A stretch of DNA of 52,904 bases from Hallerella sp963597395 (lineage in GTDB: Bacteria > Fibrobacterota > Fibrobacteria > Fibrobacterales > Fibrobacteraceae), in assembly GCA_963597395.1 (NCBI GenBank), contig CAVBPX010000010.1, positions 1 to 52,904 on the forward strand, read 5' to 3'. The notes under the pieces were generated by a model. It did no database searches. It was not told the origin of the DNA and was given only the letters and a program-made list of their open reading frames with translations. This document shows positions 1 through 9,271 of this stretch, in pieces. A program made the translations under genes and the position numbers. Every line of letters begins with the position of its first letter. The stretch's first letter is position 1.

Positions 1-52
1 GCTTGGTCTCACTCAAATTTTCTTTACCAAAGCAATTTTTAGAGGTTCCCTT
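1..52 (+). repeat. Dispersed repeat copy A (right end only)
   Basis: The first 52 bases match the right-hand end of the repeat family described at 28882-29006 and 12301-12462. They share the GGTCTCACTCAAATT stretch and the terminal AATTTTTAGAGG. The left part lies outside the window. The repeat lies upstream of rimP and is open in the rimP frame, which makes the rimP reading frame look longer than the gene probably is. Confidence 0.8.
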
Positions 53-176
53 TTGCGCCGGAGAGGCAAAATCCCCGGATTTGAAGATCTCCGGTTGCCC
101 GTTCCCCTTAAATTTTCTCTATTTGGGACGGCTATGGCTCGTTTATGTAAACGGACCTTTCTTTTATGAGGTGTAT

Positions 177-626
177 TTGGATAATCGGGAAAAACTGAGT
201 TCCCTGATCGTCGAGGCCTGCGGGTCTTGCGGTGTGGAACTTGTCGAATTCGATATGTTCAAGGCCGGAAAACGCGAAATTCTTCGCATCTATATCGACA
301 AGAAGTCCGGCGTCGATGTCGAGGACTGCGCAAATGTCAGCAGGCATCTTTCCGATGCGCTCGATAAGGACGAGGCGCTTCTGTCCGGCGCCTACACGCT
401 TGAAGTTTCCTCGCCGGGGATAGACCGTCCCCTCAAGTCCACGCGGGATTTCGAACGCAATCTGAACCGGATCCTGCGCGTGACCCGCGAATCGGGAAAG
501 CCGCTCACCGGCACTCTCGTCTCCGCAGATGAACAAAATTTGACCCTGTCCGTAAAAGGGGTGACAGATGCGGTCTCGGTTCCGCGGTCCGAGATTCTCT
601 CTGCCAAGGTAGAAGTTCAATTCTAA
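177..626 (+). CDS. rimP: Ribosome maturation factor RimP
   Basis: RimP assists maturation of the 30S ribosomal subunit in the cytoplasm. The 149-residue product has the family's usual length and layout: an N-terminal alpha/beta domain with the IYIDK segment and the signature VSSPGIDRPL, then a small C-terminal SH3-like beta domain ending in SAKVEVQF. The frame stays open upstream to position 3, but that part runs through a dispersed repeat and does not resemble RimP. The TTG at 177 is preferred because GAGG lies five bases upstream; a GTG at 171 is an alternative. It is followed after 13 bases by nusA, the standard order of this translation and transcription operon. Confidence 0.9.
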   Translation: MDNREKLSSLIVEACGSCGVELVEFDMFKAGKREILRIYIDKKSGVDVEDCANVSRHLSDALDKDEALLSGAYTLEVSSPGIDRPLKSTRDFERNLNRILRVTRESGKPLTGTLVSADEQNLTLSVKGVTDAVSVPRSEILSAKVEVQF

Positions 627-639
627 AACAAAGGCTCTT

Positions 640-1917
640 ATGACAACGAAGAACAAGGAACCCAAAATCAATCTGATCGAAGCCCTGAAGGCCGTGGTCG
701 ATGTCAAGAACATCGACGACTCCATCGTGGAGGATTCGCTCAAGGAAGCGCTGATTACCGCAGCCCGCAAATATCTGAACATCGACAAGCACTTTGACGT
801 GAACATCGACAAGGAAACCGGAGAAATTTCGATTGCCCTCGTGGTCGATATTGTCGATGACTATCCGGACTACGATCCGTCGCTCGATGCCGCTACCGTC
901 CAGGAAATGGATGAGCACTACATGCTCGTGGAACAGGCGCGCGACGTGAACCCGGACGTCCAGGCCGGCGACCACCTCGAAATGGAACTGCCGGTTTCCG
1001 CTTTCGGACGCCAGGCCATCCAGACCGCCAAGCAGTTTTTGATTCAGCACATTCGCGACGCCGAACGCAACAAGATCGTGGAAACGTACCGCGACCGCAT
1101 CGGTTCGATTGTAAACGGCGAAGTGCTTCGCAACGAGAGCCGCAACGCGATTGTTTCGATTGGACGCCAGACCGAGGCCGTTCTCCCGTTCAAGGAGCAG
1201 CTTCCGAAGGAACGCTTCCAGCAGGGAAGTTCTGTCAAGGCCGTCATCAAGGACGTCGCCGAATCCGCAAAGAACGGTGCGCAGGTGATTCTTTCCCGCA
1301 CAAGCCCGATGTTCCTCTACGAGCTCTTCCGCCAGGAAGTTCCCGAAATCTTTGACGGTTCCGTGGAAATCAAGGGCGTCGTCCGCGATCCGGGATACCG
1401 CGCAAAAATTTCCGTCGCCGCTCACGATTCCCGCATCGACCCGGTCGGCGCATGCGTCGGCATGAAGGGTGCCCGCGTCCAGGCCATTGTCCGCGAACTC
1501 GGAAACGAACGCATCGACATTGTCCACTGGGATCCGGATCTGATTACGTTTATTCGCCATGCGCTTTCCCCGGCGAACATCGTCAAGTATTTCGAGGTTC
1601 CCGGTACGCGTCGCGTCGTCGTGATTGTCGCCGTGGATGATCTTGCCCAGGCGATTGGCCGCAGCGGTCAAAACGTGAAGCTCGCCGCGGAACTTGTAGA
1701 ACATGACTTGGACGTTTTTGGCGAAGCGGAATGGTCTTCGAAGAGCGACGAGGAACGCGAACGCATTTTGACACCGACCCGCGAGGACATGAGAAAGATG
1801 GCGGAACTCGGTGCGGCCGAAAATTCCCCGTTCAAGGAAGAGGCTTCCCGCGAGGTCGAACCTCCGGTGGCGGACGAGCCTAAGGGCGAAGCCGAAAATA
1901 CGGACGCGGAAGGTTAA
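640..1917 (+). CDS. nusA: Transcription termination/antitermination factor NusA
   Basis: NusA binds RNA polymerase and nascent RNA and modulates pausing, termination and antitermination. The 425-residue protein shows an N-terminal polymerase-binding domain (about 1-135), an S1 domain (about 150-217), and two KH domains with GMKG near 274-277 and AIGRSGQNVKLA near 338-349. It lacks the C-terminal acidic repeats of the E. coli protein and ends in a short Glu/Pro-rich tail, as in many non-proteobacterial NusA proteins. It sits between rimP and infB, the classic nusA operon order. Confidence 0.96.
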   Translation: MTTKNKEPKINLIEALKAVVDVKNIDDSIVEDSLKEALITAARKYLNIDKHFDVNIDKETGEISIALVVDIVDDYPDYDPSLDAATVQEMDEHYMLVEQARDVNPDVQAGDHLEMELPVSAFGRQAIQTAKQFLIQHIRDAERNKIVETYRDRIGSIVNGEVLRNESRNAIVSIGRQTEAVLPFKEQLPKERFQQGSSVKAVIKDVAESAKNGAQVILSRTSPMFLYELFRQEVPEIFDGSVEIKGVVRDPGYRAKISVAAHDSRIDPVGACVGMKGARVQAIVRELGNERIDIVHWDPDLITFIRHALSPANIVKYFEVPGTRRVVVIVAVDDLAQAIGRSGQNVKLAAELVEHDLDVFGEAEWSSKSDEERERILTPTREDMRKMAELGAAENSPFKEEASREVEPPVADEPKGEAENTDAEG

Positions 1918-1961
1918 TCGAAAGGTCGTAAGGTCGCTAATCCATTGGAGCAAAAGCATAG

Positions 1962-4900
1962 ATGAGTAATGAAGTAATGATTAAACCGGCTAACTGGGCC
2001 AAGGAACACGGTGTTAGCGCGAGTCGCGTCGTTGCGCTGTTGCACGAAAACGGCGTAAGCGTCCTGACTCCATTTTCCGATGTTCCGCAAATGGCTTTTG
2101 CTTCGATTGAGGCGCAAGTGATGGAAGAAAAGGCGAAGCTCGAAGCCCGCAAGGCGAAAACGAGCGGCCTTCGCAAGAGTCAGCAGGAAAAGGCCGCGAA
2201 GGAAAAAGCCGCGAAGGAAAAGGCGGCCGCTTCCCAGGCTTCCGCTCCTTCTGCGCCCCAGGCGACCGCCGGTTCCAGCCGGGTTCTTAAGGGAACGTTC
2301 CGGCTTAACAAGGACGGTAACGTCAAAGCGCCGCGAGCAACGGATTCCGTTGCATCGCCTGCCAAAACGTTAAAACCCGCCGAAGTCATCAAGCCCGTTT
2401 CTGCGACTTCGACATCTCCTGCCGCGGAAAAACCGGCCGCTTTGCAAACGGCAAAGCCCGCGCCCGCGTCGAGCGTTTCGTCTGCGGCGAAGCCTGTCGA
2501 AAACAAGGCCTCCGAAGCGAAGCCCGCTCTCGCATCGAGCGTTCCGTCAGCGGCAAAGCCTGTCGAAAGCAAGGTCTCCGAAGCGAAGCCCGCTCCCGCG
2601 TCGAGCGTTCCGTCAGCGGCAAAGCCCGTTGAAAGCAAGGCTTCCGAAGTGAAGCCCGCTTCACAGCCGGCGGCAAAGGTCACGGCATCCGCTCCCGCGT
2701 CGCGGCCCGCTCAGACGGCGCGCCCACAGGCTCAAGCTTCACGCCCGCAGGTTCACGCGACTCCGGTCGGAGAACTTCGCCAGGTGGAGATGAAGGCCCA
2801 GGTCTTTAAACCGGATGCGGCCATTCTTGCGCGTATTGAAAAGTCGAGGCAGCAGGCCGCGGCACAGCACAGAAATCGAAACGGCGGAAGCGGTCCGGGC
2901 TATACGGGGCATTTCGGCCCGGGCGCCGGTCGTGGAACGGGCAATGCCTCCCACTATCGGAACGGAACTTCGAGCGGAACCGGTGCGCGGTCGTTCGGCG
3001 GAAATTCTCGCGGAGGGCACTTCTCCGGCCAGGCGATGCAGGACGTCTTTGCGAATGCGCAGAACGGAGCCGGCGGCAACAACCGTTTTGGCGGCGGCGC
3101 GAACAAGGGCGGACAGGCCCACGGCGGAAGCCAGGACCGTTTCAACAAGAACAAGCGCGGCAAGGGACGCGACGGCAAGGACAATCGCTTTGAACAGGGC
3201 GAACAGCAGGATGCGATTCGCCAGAATGTTTCCCGCGTGATGGCCTCGCTTTCGAAGAATCCCGTCAAAAAGGTTTATCACAAGGACAAGAACGCCGCTT
3301 CGGACGGAGCGGAACGCAAGATTCTGAAGACGTCGGACTTTATTACGGTGGGTGAACTCGCCGGCATGATGGACCAGATGCCCGCACGCGTCATTGCCAA
3401 GTGCATGGAAATGGGCATGATGGTGACCATCAATGCGCGCCTCGATTTTGACACCATCCAGATTCTCGCCGACGAATTCGGCTACGAAGCGCAGCTGATG
3501 GAAGAATACGAGGAGGAATCTCTCGGCGTCGAAGAGGAAAAGACCGAAGATTTGGAACCGCGGCACCCTGTCGTAACCGTGATGGGACATGTGGACCACG
3601 GTAAAACGTCCCTCCTCGACTGGATTCGAAAGACGCATGTCGTTTCCGGGGAATCCGGCGGCATTACGCAGCACATCGGCGCCTATGAGGTGACGACTTC
3701 CGTCGGAAAGGTGACGTTCCTCGATACGCCGGGTCACGAGGCTTTCAGCGCGATGCGCGCACGCGGATCCCAGGTGACGGACGTGATTGTTCTCGTCGTT
3801 GCGGCGGACTCGATGGTGATGCCCCAGACCGTGGAATCCATCGAACTTGCGCACCGGGAACAGGTTCCCATTGTCGTCGCCATTACCAAGATGGACCTTC
3901 CGACGGCAAATCCCGACAAGATTCGTACGCAGCTCGCCGAACGCGGTGTCGAAGTGGAACAGTGGGGCGGCAACGTGAGCTGCATCGAGGTCTCCGCTCG
4001 CACCGGTGCCGGTATGCAGCAATTGCTCGAAACGCTCGCTCTCGAAGCGGAAGTTCTTGAACTCAAGGCTTCCAGGACGGCTCGGGCCCGCGGTGCCGTT
4101 GTCGAATCCAAGCTCGACCCGGGCAAGGGTTCCATGGCCACAATCCTCATCCAGAACGGCACGCTCCATGTCGGCGATCCGTTCGTTTGCGGCGTCTATG
4201 CGGGCCGTGTCCGCGCCATGTTCGATGATCGCGGCAAACAGATGAAGGAAGCCGGACCTTCGACTCCGTGTCAGGTTCTGGGCTTTGACGGAACTCCCCA
4301 GGCGGGTGACGAACTGGCGGTCGTCGAAGACGAAAAGGCCGCCCGTGAAATTGCCTCGAAGCGCCGCATGGCCGCCCGCGAACGCGACTTGCGCGCGCGC
4401 AAGTCCATTTCCCTCGAATCGACCTACGAAGGCGTCAAGAACGGAACCGTTTCCGAACTCAACCTCATTATCAAGGCGGATGTGGGCGGATCTTCCGAAG
4501 CCATCGCGGCGAGCCTCGAAAAGCTTTCGAACAGCGAAGTCAAGGTCAACATCATCCGGAAGGGCGTCGGCGCCATTACCGATTCCGACATTCTTCTCGC
4601 TTCGACGTCCCAGGCCGTGGTTATCGCGTTCCACCTGATGCCCTCCCTTTCTATCCGCGAAATGGCGCAGAAGGAAGGCATCCAGATCAAGAACTACCGC
4701 GTCATTTACGAAATCATCGACGATATCAAGAATACGGTCGAAGGACTTCTCAAACCGACGACTCGCGAAGAGCTTACCGGCGAAGCGGAAATCCGCCAGC
4801 TGTTCAAGATTCCGAAGGTGGGCATCATCGCGGGCTGTATGGTAACGGACGGCGAAGTCGATCGCGACAGCCGCGTCCACGTTTACCGCAACGGCGTCGA

Positions 4901-5147
4901 ACTGGGCCAGACCGAGGTGCAGTCGCTCAAGCGTCACAAGGACAATGCAAAGTCCGTGGCGCGCGGTTTCGAATGCGGTATCGGTCTAAAGGGTTACGAC
5001 AACCTGCAGGAAGGCGATACGCTGATGTTCTTCAAGGAAGTCACCATCGCCCGTACGCTTGCCGACGTCGCCCGTGACGAAGCTCTGGCCAAGGCAAAGA
5101 AGGAAGCGGAAGAAAAGGCGAAAGCCGACGAACAGAAGGACGCCTGA
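1962..5147 (+). CDS. infB: Translation initiation factor IF-2
   Basis: IF-2 is the GTPase that places initiator tRNA on the 30S subunit and promotes subunit joining. The 1061-residue protein is long because of its N-terminal half: an IF2_N-type helical start (about 3-55), a Lys/Ala coiled region, three 22-residue Ala/Pro/Ser repeats (about 165-230) and a Gly/Asn/Arg-rich stretch (about 305-405). A second IF2_N-like domain follows near 455-505. The GTPase core has G1 GHVDHGKT (542-549) and G3 DTPGH (588-592). G4 reads TKMD (642-645) where NKxD is usual. Domains II to IV complete the protein. The stop codon overlaps the rbfA start by one base. Confidence 0.97.
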   Translation: MSNEVMIKPANWAKEHGVSASRVVALLHENGVSVLTPFSDVPQMAFASIEAQVMEEKAKLEARKAKTSGLRKSQQEKAAKEKAAKEKAAASQASAPSAPQATAGSSRVLKGTFRLNKDGNVKAPRATDSVASPAKTLKPAEVIKPVSATSTSPAAEKPAALQTAKPAPASSVSSAAKPVENKASEAKPALASSVPSAAKPVESKVSEAKPAPASSVPSAAKPVESKASEVKPASQPAAKVTASAPASRPAQTARPQAQASRPQVHATPVGELRQVEMKAQVFKPDAAILARIEKSRQQAAAQHRNRNGGSGPGYTGHFGPGAGRGTGNASHYRNGTSSGTGARSFGGNSRGGHFSGQAMQDVFANAQNGAGGNNRFGGGANKGGQAHGGSQDRFNKNKRGKGRDGKDNRFEQGEQQDAIRQNVSRVMASLSKNPVKKVYHKDKNAASDGAERKILKTSDFITVGELAGMMDQMPARVIAKCMEMGMMVTINARLDFDTIQILADEFGYEAQLMEEYEEESLGVEEEKTEDLEPRHPVVTVMGHVDHGKTSLLDWIRKTHVVSGESGGITQHIGAYEVTTSVGKVTFLDTPGHEAFSAMRARGSQVTDVIVLVVAADSMVMPQTVESIELAHREQVPIVVAITKMDLPTANPDKIRTQLAERGVEVEQWGGNVSCIEVSARTGAGMQQLLETLALEAEVLELKASRTARARGAVVESKLDPGKGSMATILIQNGTLHVGDPFVCGVYAGRVRAMFDDRGKQMKEAGPSTPCQVLGFDGTPQAGDELAVVEDEKAAREIASKRRMAARERDLRARKSISLESTYEGVKNGTVSELNLIIKADVGGSSEAIAASLEKLSNSEVKVNIIRKGVGAITDSDILLASTSQAVVIAFHLMPSLSIREMAQKEGIQIKNYRVIYEIIDDIKNTVEGLLKPTTREELTGEAEIRQLFKIPKVGIIAGCMVTDGEVDRDSRVHVYRNGVELGQTEVQSLKRHKDNAKSVARGFECGIGLKGYDNLQEGDTLMFFKEVTIARTLADVARDEALAKAKKEAEEKAKADEQKDA
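2454..2651 (+). repeat. Three tandem 66-bp units inside infB
   Basis: Three head-to-tail 66-base units begin at 2454, 2520 and 2586, each starting with AAGCCCGC. They encode 22-residue Ala/Pro/Ser/Lys repeats in the disordered N-terminal part of IF-2. Because the unit is a multiple of three bases, gain or loss of copies would keep the frame. The units are similar but not identical. Confidence 0.85.
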
Positions 5148-5530
5148 TGCCCCGCAATTCCCACAGCCACAGCAACCGCCGCGTGCCGCGTACCGTGCGT
5201 CTCGACGAGCAGTTTCGCGAAGAGATCAGCAAGCTTTTGATGAAAGGGCTCAAGGATCCGCGCGTCGGTTTCGTCACGATCAGTCGCGTCGAAATCACAA
5301 GCGACCTGAGCTATGCAAAGGTTTACGTCTCCGTCCTCGGATCGGACCGCGAAAAGGCTTCATCGCTCATCGGGCTTCGGAATTCGGCGGGCTTTATCCG
5401 CACCTATCTCGGAAAGGCTCTCAAAATTCGCAAGATCCCTCAGCTGAGCTTTGTTCTTGACGAAAGCCTCGACCATGCGATGCACATCGAGGAAATTCTT
5501 GCGCAATTAAAGGATTCGGGTGAGCTCTAG
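5147..5530 (+). CDS. rbfA: Ribosome-binding factor A
   Basis: RbfA binds the 30S subunit during late 16S rRNA maturation. The 127-residue product has the KH-like fold of the family, with the conserved opening RVPRTVRLDEQFREEIS and the segment IRKIPQLSFVLDES. The start ATG shares one base with the infB TGA, which indicates translational coupling. The last 11 bases overlap truB in another frame. Confidence 0.95.
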   Translation: MPRNSHSHSNRRVPRTVRLDEQFREEISKLLMKGLKDPRVGFVTISRVEITSDLSYAKVYVSVLGSDREKASSLIGLRNSAGFIRTYLGKALKIRKIPQLSFVLDESLDHAMHIEEILAQLKDSGEL

Positions 5531-6434
5531 TTCTTTTTCGGGACTGGTGCTCCTCGACAAGCCTGCCGGAGTCACTTCGTGCAAGGCTCTCTTTCCGCTG
5601 CGAAAAGTCTTTAGGACTAAACGCGTCGGCCATGCAGGTTCTCTCGACATGCGGGCGTCCGGTCTGATTGTAGCCGCGGTGGGCCGTGCAACGCGTCTTC
5701 TTCCCTTTGTGGAATCCGCCGAAAAATCTTACACGTTCTGTGCGCATTTTGGATATTCGACCGAAACGGACGAGTGGGACGGAGCACTTCTCGAAGAGGA
5801 TCCTTCGCGGGAGAGCATCTCCGAAGAAGCCGTGCAAAAAATTCTTCCGAATTTTATCGGCGAACTTGAACAGGTCCCTCCCGGATTCAGCGCGGTCAAG
5901 CTTAACGGCCGCCGGGCTTCGGACCTTGTGCGCAAGGGGCATTCGGTAGAACTGAAGGCCCGAAAAATCTTTATTCGAAATTTGAAGTTCGAAGGCGTCG
6001 GCGAGGCTCCCGAAAATGCGACGGGGCACATTCGCGCCTCTTACCGGTTTTCTTGCGACTGCTCCAAGGGCACCTACATTCGTTCCCTTGTACGCGATAT
6101 GGCAAAGGCTCTTGGAACATGCGGGGCGGTTTCCGCCATTTGCCGCACACGGATCGGGCATTTGACCCTGGATGAGGCTGTCAAGCCGGAAAATCTTTCC
6201 GAAACGTCCCTTTTAAAACCTCAAAACTGCATGGGATTTCCCGTTGTGGAACTCACGGACAGACAGGTTTCCGCTTTCCGAAACGGTCGGGCCATTACGT
6301 GGAACGCATCCGTCGAGGCTTTGGAATCGGACGTGATTCTTGCAACCGACAGGTCCGGCGAACTCAAGGCAGCCTGCTTTTTTGCGGGCGGAATGCTCGC
6401 TCCAAAATTTTACCTGGGAACGGAAGATGCCTGA
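5520..6434 (+). CDS. truB: tRNA pseudouridine(55) synthase TruB
   Basis: TruB isomerises uridine 55 in the T loop of most tRNAs. The 304-residue protein begins with a GTG inside the rbfA end. The catalytic block reads GHAGSLDMRASG, where the family usually has GHTGTLDPLATG, and the Asp in SLD is the predicted nucleophile. KSYTFCAHFGYSTETDEWDG matches the family's K-Y-x4-LG-x2-T-x-T-D region. The final 8 bases overlap ribF, so rbfA, truB and ribF form an overlapping chain. Confidence 0.93.
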   Translation: MSSSSFSGLVLLDKPAGVTSCKALFPLRKVFRTKRVGHAGSLDMRASGLIVAAVGRATRLLPFVESAEKSYTFCAHFGYSTETDEWDGALLEEDPSRESISEEAVQKILPNFIGELEQVPPGFSAVKLNGRRASDLVRKGHSVELKARKIFIRNLKFEGVGEAPENATGHIRASYRFSCDCSKGTYIRSLVRDMAKALGTCGAVSAICRTRIGHLTLDEAVKPENLSETSLLKPQNCMGFPVVELTDRQVSAFRNGRAITWNASVEALESDVILATDRSGELKAACFFAGGMLAPKFYLGTEDA

Positions 6435-7308
6435 ATCTCTCAAACGCGCTCTTACAGTCGGAAACTTTGACGGATGCCATCTGGGCCATCAGGAAATTTT
6501 TCAGGTTCTCCGCAACGAGGCGAAGGCCCGCGGACTCGTTCCGACAGTCGTCTCCTTTGAACCTCATACGAGGCATGTTCTGGGAATTCCCGGGCATCCG
6601 GCGCTTTTGACGACCACCGAGGAAAAGGGCGCCTTTGTGCGGTCCCTCGGAATGGATTTTGTGGCACTTCCGTTTTCGAAAACCGTTGCGGAAAAGCCTT
6701 TTCAGCGTTTTGTCACCGAGGAAATTCTCGGAAAGCTGAATGCGAAGTTTTTGGTGCTCGGGCATGACCATCGTTTTGGCGCCGCGGGCAAGGGAAGCTT
6801 TGACGCCATCCTCTCCGCATTTCCGGAACTCGCCGCGGTGCAGGTCTCCGCAAAATACAAGGACGGCGAGGTCTTAAGCTCTTCCCGCATCCGAAACTCC
6901 CTTGAAAACGGTGCCGTCGAACGCGCAAACGATTTTTTGGGACGCCCTTACCGCATTTACGGAAAAGTCGTCGAAGGAAAAAAACTCGGAAGGACCATCG
7001 GGTTTCCGACGGCCAATGTCCAGACGGGTGCATATAAATTAATTCCCAAATACGGAGCCTATGCGGCCATCGTCCGGCTCGAGGACGGAAGTGCCCACAA
7101 GGCGGTTGTAAACATCGGACTCCAGCCTTCCATCGGAGACTTGCCGCTTGCCGTCGAAGCGCACATTCTGGATTTTTCCGGAAACCTCTACGGGCAAAAG
7201 ATCGGCGTGGATCTTCTCACGTTCATCCGCCCGGAAGAAAGGTTCCGCTCCATCGACGATTTAAAACGTCAAATTGGCATGGACGCGGACTTTACCCGAA
7301 ATTATTGA
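6427..7308 (+). CDS. ribF: Bifunctional riboflavin kinase / FAD synthetase
   Basis: RibF phosphorylates riboflavin to FMN and adenylates FMN to FAD. The 293-residue protein has an N-terminal nucleotidyltransferase domain with TVGNFDGCHLGHQ (about 10-22) and LGHDHRFG. The C-terminal flavokinase domain follows, with GRTIGFPTANV. The frame is open further upstream within truB, but the ATG at 6427 gives the normal N terminus and has a GGAA-type ribosome site. The stop codon runs directly into dispersed repeat copy B. Confidence 0.95.
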   Translation: MPESLKRALTVGNFDGCHLGHQEIFQVLRNEAKARGLVPTVVSFEPHTRHVLGIPGHPALLTTTEEKGAFVRSLGMDFVALPFSKTVAEKPFQRFVTEEILGKLNAKFLVLGHDHRFGAAGKGSFDAILSAFPELAAVQVSAKYKDGEVLSSSRIRNSLENGAVERANDFLGRPYRIYGKVVEGKKLGRTIGFPTANVQTGAYKLIPKYGAYAAIVRLEDGSAHKAVVNIGLQPSIGDLPLAVEAHILDFSGNLYGQKIGVDLLTFIRPEERFRSIDDLKRQIGMDADFTRNY

Positions 7309-7370
7309 GGGAGCCTCTAAAAATTCAATTTTAAAAAATTTGGTTGCATTTCCTTAACCAAAGCAATTTA
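7308..7370 (+). repeat. Dispersed repeat copy B (internally deleted)
   Basis: CCTCTAAAAATTCAATTTT followed by AATTTGGTTGC matches the left end of the full element at 28882. ACCAAAGCAATTT then matches the right end. The centre is missing. The copy fills the whole space between ribF and the convergent ATPase gene, and its right edge contributes the ATPase stop codon. Confidence 0.75.
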
Positions 7371-9248
7371 AGAAACTTTCAAGGCGCGAATCGCATTGAG
7401 TACGGCGAGAATCATCACGCCGACGTCCGCAAAAATGGCCATCCACATTCCTGCGATTCCAAAGGCGCCGAGCAAAAGGCAAGCGGCCTTGACCGCAATG
7501 CAAAAGAAAATGTTCTCGTGAACGATTCTTGTACATTTTTTTGCAATTTTGATGGCGAGCGAAATTTTAAGCGGGTCGTCGTCCATCAAAACGACATCGG
7601 CGGCTTCGATTGCGGCATCGGAACCGAGGGCTCCCATCGCAATTCCCACGTCCGCGCGAGAAAGTACCGGAGCGTCGTTGATGCCGTCTCCGACAAAGGC
7701 CACGGCGTCTTTCGGAGATTTCTTTTTTTGCAAAAACTCTTCGACTTTTTTTACCTTGTCTTGGGGCAAAAGGCTTGCAAAAACACGGTCGATGTTTAAT
7801 TTGTGTGCAACGTCCTCGGCAACGGCTTCGGAATCTCCCGTGAGCATTACCGTTTCCTTGACGCCGATTTTTTTCAGTTCTTCAATGGCTTTTGTCGCAT
7901 TCGGCTTGATGGCGTCGGAAATAACGATGTGGCCCGCATATTCCCCGTTTACGGCAACGTGAAAGACGCTTCCTGTATGATGGCAATCGCGCCATTTGAC
8001 GCCGATGGAATCCATCATCCTTATGTTTCCGACGCAAACGTTCTTTCCGTTGACCGTGGCCGTTACGCCGTGCCCCGAAACTTCCTTTACATCCGACACG
8101 GAACACGCATCGTTTTCGTCGCCGTAGGCATGTTTAACGGACGTCGCAATCGGATGCCTTGAATAACGTTCCACGTGGGCCGCGAGATGCAAAAGTTCTT
8201 TCGGCTCAATCTGCTCGGGGTGAATGGTCGTCACATCAAAATTTCCAAGCGTAAGCGTTCCCGTCTTGTCGAAAAAAATCGTTTTGATTCGGGCGAGAGT
8301 TTCCAAAAAGTTGGAACCTTTTACGAGAATTCCGGACCTGGACGCCCCTCCGATTCCCGCAAAGAACGAAAGCGGAACGCTCACCACCAGGGCGCACGGG
8401 CAGCTGATGACAAGGAATGTCAAGGCCCTGTAAATCCATGTCGTCCACTCGGGACTTTTTCCGAGAAGCAAAAGAACCGCCGAAGGAATCGTGGCAAGCG
8501 CCACCGCGGAAAGCGTTACGATCGGCGTATAGATTTTTGCAAAGCGCGTAATGAAGTTCTCGGAACGGGACTTTTGGGAACTTGCGTCCTCGATGAGTTC
8601 GAGAATTTTTGATGCGGTCGATTCGCCGAAATCCTTGGTTGTGCGAATTTTCAAAAGTCCGGAAAGATTGATGCTTCCCGAAAGCACTTCGCTTCCTGTG
8701 GAGACGTCTTTCGGAAGGGATTCTCCCGTAAGAGCGACCGTGTTGAGAGCGGAAGAGCCTTCGACGATTACGCCGTCGATGGGAATTTTTTCACCGGGTT
8801 CGACCACGATGATTTGCCCGATCGAAACCTCTTCCGGGGAAACCTTTTGAAGCGAGCCGTTTTCCGCTTCGATGTTTGCATAGTCCGGTCGGATGTCCAT
8901 CAGGGCTGAAATGTTTTTACGGCTCTTTCCGACGGCATAGTTTTGGAACCATTCGCCGACCTGGTAAAAGAGCATCACGGCGACCGCTTCGGCGTAATCC
9001 CCGGTTTTAAAAAGGCCGAGGAAAAGCGCGCCGACCGTTGCGATGGCCATCAGAAGATATTCGTCAAAGGGCTGCCCGTGCAAAATTCCATGGAACGCCT
9101 TTTTCAAAACGTCATGTCCTACAATCAGGTAGGGGACGAGGTAGCAGACGAATCGGAGCGTTCCTTCGACGGGCGCAAAGTAGAGCCCGGTCAAAAGGAC
9201 GGCGGCGACGACAATTCGGCAAAGGTTCTTGCGTTGCTTTCCGCTCAT
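7368..9248 (-). CDS. zntA: P1B-type zinc/cadmium/lead efflux ATPase
   Basis: This inner-membrane pump exports divalent soft metals using ATP. The 626-residue protein has the actuator motif TGES (174-177), the metal-binding membrane motif CPC (283-285), the phosphorylation site DKTGT (327-331), the HP dipeptide (365-366) and GDGIND (520-525). A Lys in TM7 (about 587) and DVG in TM8 (about 608) are the pattern of the Zn/Cd/Pb subgroup rather than Cu pumps. There is no N-terminal HMA domain; a separate HMA protein is encoded 23 bases upstream. Expression is probably controlled by the divergent ArsR-type repressor. The stop codon is formed at the edge of repeat copy B. Confidence 0.93.
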   Translation of the reverse strand: MSGKQRKNLCRIVVAAVLLTGLYFAPVEGTLRFVCYLVPYLIVGHDVLKKAFHGILHGQPFDEYLLMAIATVGALFLGLFKTGDYAEAVAVMLFYQVGEWFQNYAVGKSRKNISALMDIRPDYANIEAENGSLQKVSPEEVSIGQIIVVEPGEKIPIDGVIVEGSSALNTVALTGESLPKDVSTGSEVLSGSINLSGLLKIRTTKDFGESTASKILELIEDASSQKSRSENFITRFAKIYTPIVTLSAVALATIPSAVLLLLGKSPEWTTWIYRALTFLVISCPCALVVSVPLSFFAGIGGASRSGILVKGSNFLETLARIKTIFFDKTGTLTLGNFDVTTIHPEQIEPKELLHLAAHVERYSRHPIATSVKHAYGDENDACSVSDVKEVSGHGVTATVNGKNVCVGNIRMMDSIGVKWRDCHHTGSVFHVAVNGEYAGHIVISDAIKPNATKAIEELKKIGVKETVMLTGDSEAVAEDVAHKLNIDRVFASLLPQDKVKKVEEFLQKKKSPKDAVAFVGDGINDAPVLSRADVGIAMGALGSDAAIEAADVVLMDDDPLKISLAIKIAKKCTRIVHENIFFCIAVKAACLLLGAFGIAGMWMAIFADVGVMILAVLNAIRALKVS

Positions 9249-9271
9249 GGAATCCTCGGGTCGGGTGGTTT

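Noticed and set aside
2739..4937. Minus-strand open frame of about 730 codons over infB
   Set aside because: It mirrors the IF-2 coding sequence and shows no domain pattern.
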